From: Bathynomus jamesi | Taxonomy: Eukaryota; Arthropoda; Malacostraca; Isopoda; Cirolanidae | Direction of reading: 5' to 3' | DNA: 64,000 nucleotides | Assembly: GCA_023014485.1 (NCBI GenBank) | Contig: JAJOZX010003310.1 | Span: 7,501-71,500, forward strand | Shown: positions 52,049-60,929 of the stretch, in pieces | Position numbering within the stretch: the stretch's first letter is position 1 | How the letters are laid out: every line of letters begins with the position of its first letter | Position numbers and translations under genes: made by a program | Notes under the pieces: model-generated | The model's input: only the letters and a program-made list of their open reading frames with translations | The model's database searches: none | What the model was told of the DNA's origin: nothing

Positions 52049-55000
52049 CGTGCGTGCAAGTGAGCGTGTATGCGCGAATTTGCTTTGAAGGCTTCATAGA
52101 ACAACATGAATAATCCCCACCCAACCTATACGGTAAAGTAACGCGCATGCAAAAACAGAAATGTTTTAGAAATTCTTAATATTTCACACTGTAAAAGTAT
52201 GAAATTATCTTCCAGCTAAACTAAAAAAAATAGCACGATTTTCGGATCTTTTCCGTTTGAGGGCTAGCAGCGAATTTTAATGAAAATCGGTAAAGTAATG
52301 TAATTTTGGTCACTGATTTCAAAAATAACTTTCTTTTTTTTGGAGAAATGAAAAACAAACATGTTAGAGCACTTTAAATAATTAATGTGTTTTTAACGAA
52401 AATATCATGACTTACCCTAACCAATCGTCAAGGGCGTACAGTTGACCTAACCGGGCATTCAATTGACCTAACTAGGCATTCAATTTACCTAACTGGGCAT
52501 TAATACTTGATTTTTTTTTTCTGCTATTTTTACAGATCTGTCGGGATCCTTCAAAAAACGTATTCTTCGGAAAGTTTCACTATTTACCGTTTGACCGACG
52601 CTTTTGGCAACGAAAAAACTGGGAATTTTTATCAAAGGAACACACTTTCCCACACTTAGAGCACTTTTTCATGAACAGTAGCAGTTTGTGACTGGCTAAA
52701 TTTAACACAATCCTCTGTAACTAGTTTAAGCTAGTTAAAACATATGTTAATTATTTAAAGTGCTCTAACATGTTTGTTTATCATTTCTCCAAAAACAAGT
52801 TATTTTTGAAATCAGTGACCAAAACTACATTAGTATACCGATTTTCATTAAAATTCGCTGCTAGCCCCCAAACGGAAAAGACCTCGATTTTCTCAAAAAA
52901 GTAAACAATCCTAGGTAATTATTCGTTTTTTGACCCAGTCTCTTTTTATAATGAGAGCAAACGTTTCTGGTCAATTTTGAGGTGTTCTGCACGAATCTGC
53001 CATCCGTTTCCTGTGCAAATGCGTAGTTTTCGAGATATCGTCATCTTGAAAACTACGCATTTGCACAGGAAACGGATGGCAGTTTCGTACAAAACACCTC
53101 AAAATTAACCAGAAAAGTTTGCACTCGTCATTTTCGTTTAAACTAATGAATTTAAACGAAAATATCATGACAACCTAACCAATCATCAAGGGCGCACAGC
53201 AATGTTCCCTCTAAGGTGTGCGCGTGTGCGCGCGCACACGCGTTGTGAAACCCGCGCACACAGCAAAATAAAATGCGCACAGGCTCAAGCGTATCAGGAA
53301 CAAATTAAGAAACCGCTTGAAAGAAAATCATTTGGACATGCTCATGCGAATTAAAAGTTACCTGAATGATGACGGATGTATTAATCTTCATAGAGTTTAT
53401 TTGGAATGGGCAAATGCTAAAGATCGTAGGGAGAAATCATAATCATACTTAAATGAAAGGCACTTTCATTTAATGTTATTTTGATTATATTTTATTTTGT
53501 TGAATTTTATTATTTTTTATTTTATTCCTATTTTGTGAATGGGTAAAATCATGTATTAATCTTGATAGTCTATTTTAAATTGCTAAATGCTAAAAATTGT
53601 TTTGAGAAATGATAACTAAAATAGTCATTTTCAATTAATGTTATTTTTATTTTATTTCTTTATTTTGTTGAATTTTATTTTACTATTTTTATTTTATTCA
53701 TATTTTTAGAATGGATAAAATGTTTTCTTTTTTAAGAATATATAATATTGTCAACAGTTTTTTAATATCCATTTAATAGTACTTAATGATCAAGCTATCA
53801 CCTTATGGAAATAATATTTATTAAGTATTTAATATTTATATATACAGGAATACCTCGGATAAGACGGTTTCAAACAGGACGGATTTCGCAATAGGACGGA
53901 TTGAATATTATAATATAAAATTAATTATTTAATGTAATATTTAAGATATTTATAAAAGGAATGTCAGTGCGACGATATATTAAGTTTCAAACAACCCGCG
54001 CGCGGTCTATACTACAAGTTTTTGGAAAAATTATAACATCAGAAATGTTATAGAAAACATCAATCAAGCGTGGCTTGAAGTCACTGCGAGTAATATGCGA
54101 GCAGTGTGGAAAAATATTCTACCACATTGTGCAACTGATTTTCGTGGTTTCGAAAATCACATTGCAGGAGTTGCAACTGACATTGTTAGCATTGGGAAGG
54201 ATCTTGGATTCGAAAATGTTGATGCACCAAATGTTATCGAGTGCATTGAATCGCATTCGAAAGATCTAGACAATGAAACTCTAATCAATCTAGAACAACA
54301 ACGAGTTTATGAAGAAGAAGAAGCGAAAGAGGAAGATGCAGAAGCAGAAGACGTTCCTACAAAAGAATTTTCAACTGGTGATCTTGCATTCTTATTGTTT
54401 TATTTCACATTTAAACATGTTAAATCATTATAATTATCGAAAATAATCATACAAAAAACGTAATTTAAAATGTCTTGGAACGACCTACAGTATTTCCCAT
54501 TAAAACATGCCTCGAACAGGGCGGTTTCAAACAGTGCGGCATGTCGGCGGAACGAATTAACCGTCTTATCCGAGGTATTCCTGTATTTCATTTTGAAGAT
54601 AATAGCGCTCAGAAAAGTTTGCACAATTTTTCACCATGAATCTAAATGTTTGCACAACGAAAATTTCTTGCGCACACGGACTAAAAAAAATTAGAGGGAA
54701 CATTGGCGCACAGTTGACCTAACTGGTGTAACGTGCTGAACTGTCCGCAAAACATTAGGACCGATCAATTTGTGATGCGTGATCTTTACGGGGGCTCCGC
54801 CCCCGTACCCCCGAGACCTAAATTATACAAATGATAATGTAATAACATGTGCCAACCTTGCATGGGCAGTCCGCTAAATTTCGCGTGCCCTTAAACTGAA
54901 ATGACACGGTTATTTTTAAGATTTTTTTACGGCACTTAAAGACCTTCTGGTCTTTTGTTAAAATACGAGCACTATTGCATTTAGGGCAGGTCACGGATGT

Positions 55001-58000
55001 CTTAATTATTCTGTGATTGAAAAAAAGATCTAAACTCTTGTCTTCATCGAGGGCAATATGGCGGATCACGTCTTAAAAATCAAATATGCTTAACTGACAC
55101 GTCATACTTCTAGTCACAAAAAAAACAAACTGAAAAGACGAAAAATTGCTAAAAATGATTTACTTGTAAAACAGGACAAATTGAATTACGAAGTAGCCAG
55201 AATCACCAAATATACCAAAAAAGGTAGCCAAAATAAACAAATTAACCGAAATTTATATACATACATATTAGAAAGTAGAAAATATTTTTTTTATAAAAAA
55301 GTACATTTTATACAAATTTGCACAAGATAATATATATTTTCTTATTCAGTTTTGATTGGTTATTCAATATATATTGCTGTTATAGCTGGGTGTGACTGGG
55401 TCAAAAAACGAATATTAACCCAATCCTAGATTGTATCATCAAGTATCTTTTCTTAAACTGAACATGTCTGTTCAGAAGTTTTGACTTCCGAGACCCTTTT
55501 GCTTGACGCTATTACCTCGACCCCAGCGTCCATCAATTTCCCCTATAGCCTCCCTAGCCTCCCCTCATCGGCTTTTTCGAAGATTTAGACTTCCAATCAT
55601 TCTCATATTGATAACACCCATTTCTCCAAAACCAGACCCGGCTACAAACTCCTACTACATTTACCACTGCCTTTACTTCTAAAAATAAACACTACATACA
55701 TAGCAGTCTTCCTTTAAATTTAATTAACTATTCAGAAGTTTTGACTCGTGAGAGTCCTCTACTCTGAGAATTCCACCATTGCTCTGAATCTAGACCGGCT
55801 TGTACCTCGAACCACATTTACTACATGATAGGCTGACCATATTTCCTTGAGACAAAAACGGGACATTGGGATGGCAAAAAAGGGACGGGGGTTATGTAAT
55901 ATTCTGTATTCATGAAAAAGTAAGTACATAAACATATTGAGCTTACAGTTATTCTTCAGTGACAGAACCCATACAGAACCCATAAAAAAAACGGTACTGT
56001 CCCGCTCAAAACGGTACGTATGGTCAGCCTACTACATGATGAACATTGGGCTATTCTCTAACTTAACTTAAACTAAATAACACCCCAGTTTACTTTCCTT
56101 TCGATAAAATACAACTAAAGCTGTAAACACAAACACAACACAAAAAAAGAACATAGTAAGTTTATGCTATCAAAAGAATTTTCTAACCTATTCTTAAACA
56201 TATTACCCGAAGAGCCGCTGGCTGTTCCCCTTTTCGATTATTTTACAAGTAAAAAATTGGTTCGTTATGTTTATTTCAAATCTTTTGCTCTTTCTCTGTT
56301 TCGAGCGTATGCAAATTTAGCTCTTTGAATCTGTTTTCATATGGTTTATTACCTAATTAATGATGGAATAAGTTCTGTAGCTTGGCGTTGAACCATTTGT
56401 AACATGTCTGCGTCCTTACTTTTATATAGCGACGCAAACTAAACAGCATACTCTAAGTAAGGCCTAAAAAGTACTTATAAAAAGCAAAACACCTATTTGT
56501 GCCTACATCGTTAATATAAAATTATATTATGAAAAGCACTGGCCCTAAAACAGACCCTCGCGGTATCCCACTAGTTATGATACATTAGTCCACCCTGATT
56601 CCTCCCGCTTATTACGATAGCCTTTATCAAAAGTTTTTTGAAAAACTAAACATACTGTGCAATATTTACTTTCCTACTTTAATCCTATATGAATGCCGAC
56701 GGCATCATGAAAAATTCTAAAAAGTTAGTTAAACAAAATTTATTCTTATGAAACTCGTGATAAGTAAGTATGAATAAAATAAGCGAGTTATGGGTTCACC
56801 AATACCTCTCTTTCAGAAGAAATATAAATGTACATGCATATGTTAACTTTAGTTAATAAGGATAGATGTATGACTCACAAATGGCGCGGTAGTAATATAA
56901 CAAGCGTGAGAACAGTTGAAATAAACATCTTAAGAAACAGTTAATGGACTGACTGGATAAGAACGTCAAGGTGGAAGGAAGTATGTTACATTTGTGCAGT
57001 CATTTGGAAAGTCTTTTTTTTTATTTTAGTTTTTAAAATTCACGAAGGTGTATAGAAATTAATGTAAAAGTGTGAAACACAAAAGAAGATCTAGAAAAGA
57101 TGGAAAAATGTGATTTGTGAATAATCGAAAAGGGTAGAATTGTTGTAGGTGTGACACGCGGGGTAGAAATTAATATTGTGAATGTAATGAAAGTAGTTTT
57201 CATGAAAGATGAAAGCAGAAAGCCGAATGAAAGAAGATTAGGGGTTAAAATTAGAAATTCATACAGCTACTTCCCATTCTCCGCGTGGTTGTTGGCGCGA
57301 TACGTCATCTCCTCAATGCAGATAATTAGAGACTTAGTTGGTGCTTAACTGCAGAAATAATTAAGTTACAACGTTGGCTGTCTTAGTTAGGGGGTACCTT
57401 ATTTTTTATGATGATTTAATATGAAGCAAGTATTTAATTATATGTGCCCTGAAAAGTTGGAGCGTGACGCCCACACCCGCACAGAAAACGGGAAGTGGCT
57501 GTATGAATTTTGAATCGTCAAATATAAAAATTAATACGGGTGTATATAGAGTGAACCAAATGTAGGTGGACAGTAAATGATAACGTTTATTTTGAGAATA
57601 CATATTTAATTTTTTTGTATACTATAATACAAAATAAAATTTAAATAAATTTAGTTATAATATTTAATATAATATAACACAAACACCATAGTTATAATGA
57701 ACACCATAGTTATAATATAATATAACACAAACCGTATTCAACCTACTGTCCACCTACTTTTGGTTCACCGTGTATATATATATTTAGAATATTACTAATT
57801 AATGTTTTCCTTTAACTGGAGGTGATAATGTGAAAAATGGTGTGTGTGTGGTGTGTGTGTGAACTGTGGTGTACCTTTCAATGAATGTATATACCCTTTT
57901 GGGGAATCCAGGGGGTCGCCCTTAGAGGGGTGAAGAAGTACTTACAACGTCTACATTGGTAGGGTCGGTAGTAGTGGAGTGGTTGAAATGAGAGGGTACT

Positions 58001-60865
58001 TCAGGACTGGCACTCCGAAGTCTGCGAAACTCGTCGGAAATCTTGCATTGAGGAGGGGATACGAGAGAGGGGAAAGGAAGCTTAGAAGTACAGAGTCGAA
58101 AGCAACTAAATTTCTAATTATTTCTACCCAGTATTTTAGAGTGCAAATTTAAAAGAAAAAAAAAAGATTTACTGAAAATTTTCTGGATTTGGATTTAAAA
58201 CAGAAATTGATAAATAAACCGTAAAAAAAGGTTTCGTAATAAAGATTTACTAAATAGTTGGAAAATATAGGCGGCTATTTCGCATTTTTTCTCTTTCGAT
58301 CGATTTCGAAAACGTTAAGAATTTAATAGGAAATTAAAAAAAAAAATCTTAATCACATATGACTCTAATATAAATAAACGTAATATTATTAATATAAGCT
58401 AACGTTAATTTGCACTCTAAACTACGAAAGAGACTGTGAGACGTACAGTACAATACGATATATTAACAGTAATTGATAATATTTGTACGGATCATGCGGG
58501 TAAGCGAATATAATGACTATAGGCGCTTTAACGCAAAAAATTAATATATTTAATTAATAATATAAAAAACTACCCAATTATAATGATTTACGTATCACTT
58601 TTTCGAATAACTATAGGATATATAAAAAATTGGCACCTGGAAAAAGAGAAAAAACATTCCTATTTTACCTTATTATTATTACAGAAATAAAAACTTGTTA
58701 AATAACTTTCTCTTTAACACTGAGAGAAAAATCTAATTTGAAAATAGCATCAAAAAGCTTTATAAATATAAGAACAAGCGAGACAAATTGAATAAAATCT
58801 CAATCCATTTCGATGTAGATGTTGAAGTCAATATTTCATTTAAAAAATAAAAAATAATGATTATATATGAAACGCAAAGATAACTAAATGTTGCCAACTT
58901 TATAAAATTTAATGAATGTAATAAACACAATATTATAATTATGACTCCGAACTAAAACGTCATCAATCTTCAACCGTATACCAACAAAGCGACAGTGGAC
59001 GAAATATTGAATTTTATGCATTTTTACAACTCGATTTTTAATTTCGTAATTCAAGAGTGAATTTGGTTTTGAAATTTACGTTAGTTAAAGGTCTGTTCTT
59101 ACGTTAATGAAATATATAATTTTAATTGTCTAAGTTTACGTGTACCATTGACGACCGAACTGTAGGGTGGCTTTAGGTTTTAACAATTCTTAGTTTCCGC
59201 TGTTTCATAGCTAAATTACTTATTTCTTATCCTAAGTCCCTGAAAAGATGAAAGCGGTTATTAAATATACAGGGTGTCCGAGAATTATCTGTACAAATTT
59301 TGGCTGTTATTAAAAGTCAATCATGAAGTGTAGAAATTCCAGTGTTGTCCCATTTTACAGAGAATCTCATTAAGTTTTTTTCTGATACCACGTTTTGACA
59401 AGTGTTTTAGAAGTGTACGCGGGTGACAGACATTCATGATTTAAAAGCAAGAATCACAGCTGCTATTGAGCGAATTGATGTGGATATGCTGCAGCGTACA
59501 TGGCAACATTTGGAGTATCGATTGGATGTTTTGCGAATCACTAATGGTGCACATATCGAATGTTTGTAACAACGTTACTTTAATAAAAGAAACTTTTGAA
59601 AATACAGATTCTAAATAATCTTGTTTAAGAATTTTACGTGTGTTATCAAGAATTTTATTGAAAGATGAAATTGTACAGATAATGTTCGGACACACTGGAA
59701 TTTCTAAAAAACTTGTCAAAACTTGGTATCAGAAAAAACTTAATGAGATTCTCTGTAAAATGGGATAACACTGGAATTTCTACACTTCATGGTTGACTTT
59801 TAATAACAGCCAAAATTTGTACAGATAATTCTCGGACACCCTGTACATCTTCTAAGTAAGCACATGACTCAACTGCGAGAAACTACGACTTAGACACATG
59901 GTTCTATTACAGGAAATTCAATAACCTCTTAATGTTAACCCTTCTACAGACTAGTTATCGATGATATGTTACGTCAAGAACTCATACTGTACAGTATATT
60001 TGTAAAAATATCTTTAAGTATCAGGCCGTTTTATGAGAAATTAGCTTTGAAGAGGACCTAAACCATCATAGTCCTAGGTTTGACAACCTCTACACTCTAC
60101 AGTTACAAGAAATTCACGTAGAAAGTTGTAATGGGTGTCAATCAACGTGAAACTTAATAAGGAAGACATCTTTTCAGGGACTTAGGATGAGAAATTGATA
60201 ATTTAGCCAGGAAACAGCGAAAACTAAGAATTTATAAAACGCTACAACCTCCCTACATGCCTCGTTCATGCATTTAAACTTAATTAAACTGATATATTCA
60301 GTAACAAAAGACAAGACCTTTCACTAACATATATTTGAAAACTAAAGTCACTCATTAATTACGAAACCTGTGGTACTTATAAAAGTACACAGGATTCACT
60401 ATTTCCTCTACCCAGCTGAAGATTGATAATGTAATTGACCCGGAGCCGTATTGCAATCTGTAATTAAATTTTAGACTTCTCACCTAACGGATCATTAAGA
60501 ATAAACTGTTTATGGAGATGTTGCTTTGATCACGTATTAAGTGTATTTTACCTAAATGCCTTCAGTGCATAACCTATATTAATACTGTAGTATTTTATAT
60601 TCTGAAAACCACATTCTTGGTCTGTAAAAGAACGGAAGTTATAAGATTTATCTCAATTATTATCCCTTAAAAATGTGACATTAAAAAACGAAGAAACCGT
60701 GAAAAGTCTCTCGAGTTCTTTGCGAGAAATTTCAGTGTAAAAACAGTGTCATTTCTGCTCAAATAAAAATAATAAAATCGAAGTTCTTTAAAAGTGCCTC
60801 TTATCGCCTGTTGTTATTTTATCAATATTATGAACATTAAGAAAACAGTAACGATACCTGAAACA

Positions 60866-60929
<64 letters not shown>

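Larger units (their letters stand above)
53200..54705 (+). mobile_element. hAT element split by Tigger
   Basis: Ends CAATGTTCCCTCTAA and TTAGAGGGAACATTG, the Charlie-like terminus, with GCGCACAG duplications (53192-53199, 54706-54713). It sits inside an FB1-like core. Confidence 0.9.
52915..55421 (-). mobile_element. Second Merlin element, heavily nested
   Basis: Right end in inverted form GGGTTAATATTCG then TTTTTTGACCCAGTC; left end GTAATTATTCG then the same. Perfect duplications AATCCTAG lie at 52907-52914 and 55422-55429. It carries an ISXO2-type zinc ribbon on the minus strand and later insertions: FB1-like, hAT, Tigger and a hairpin. Confidence 0.75.
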
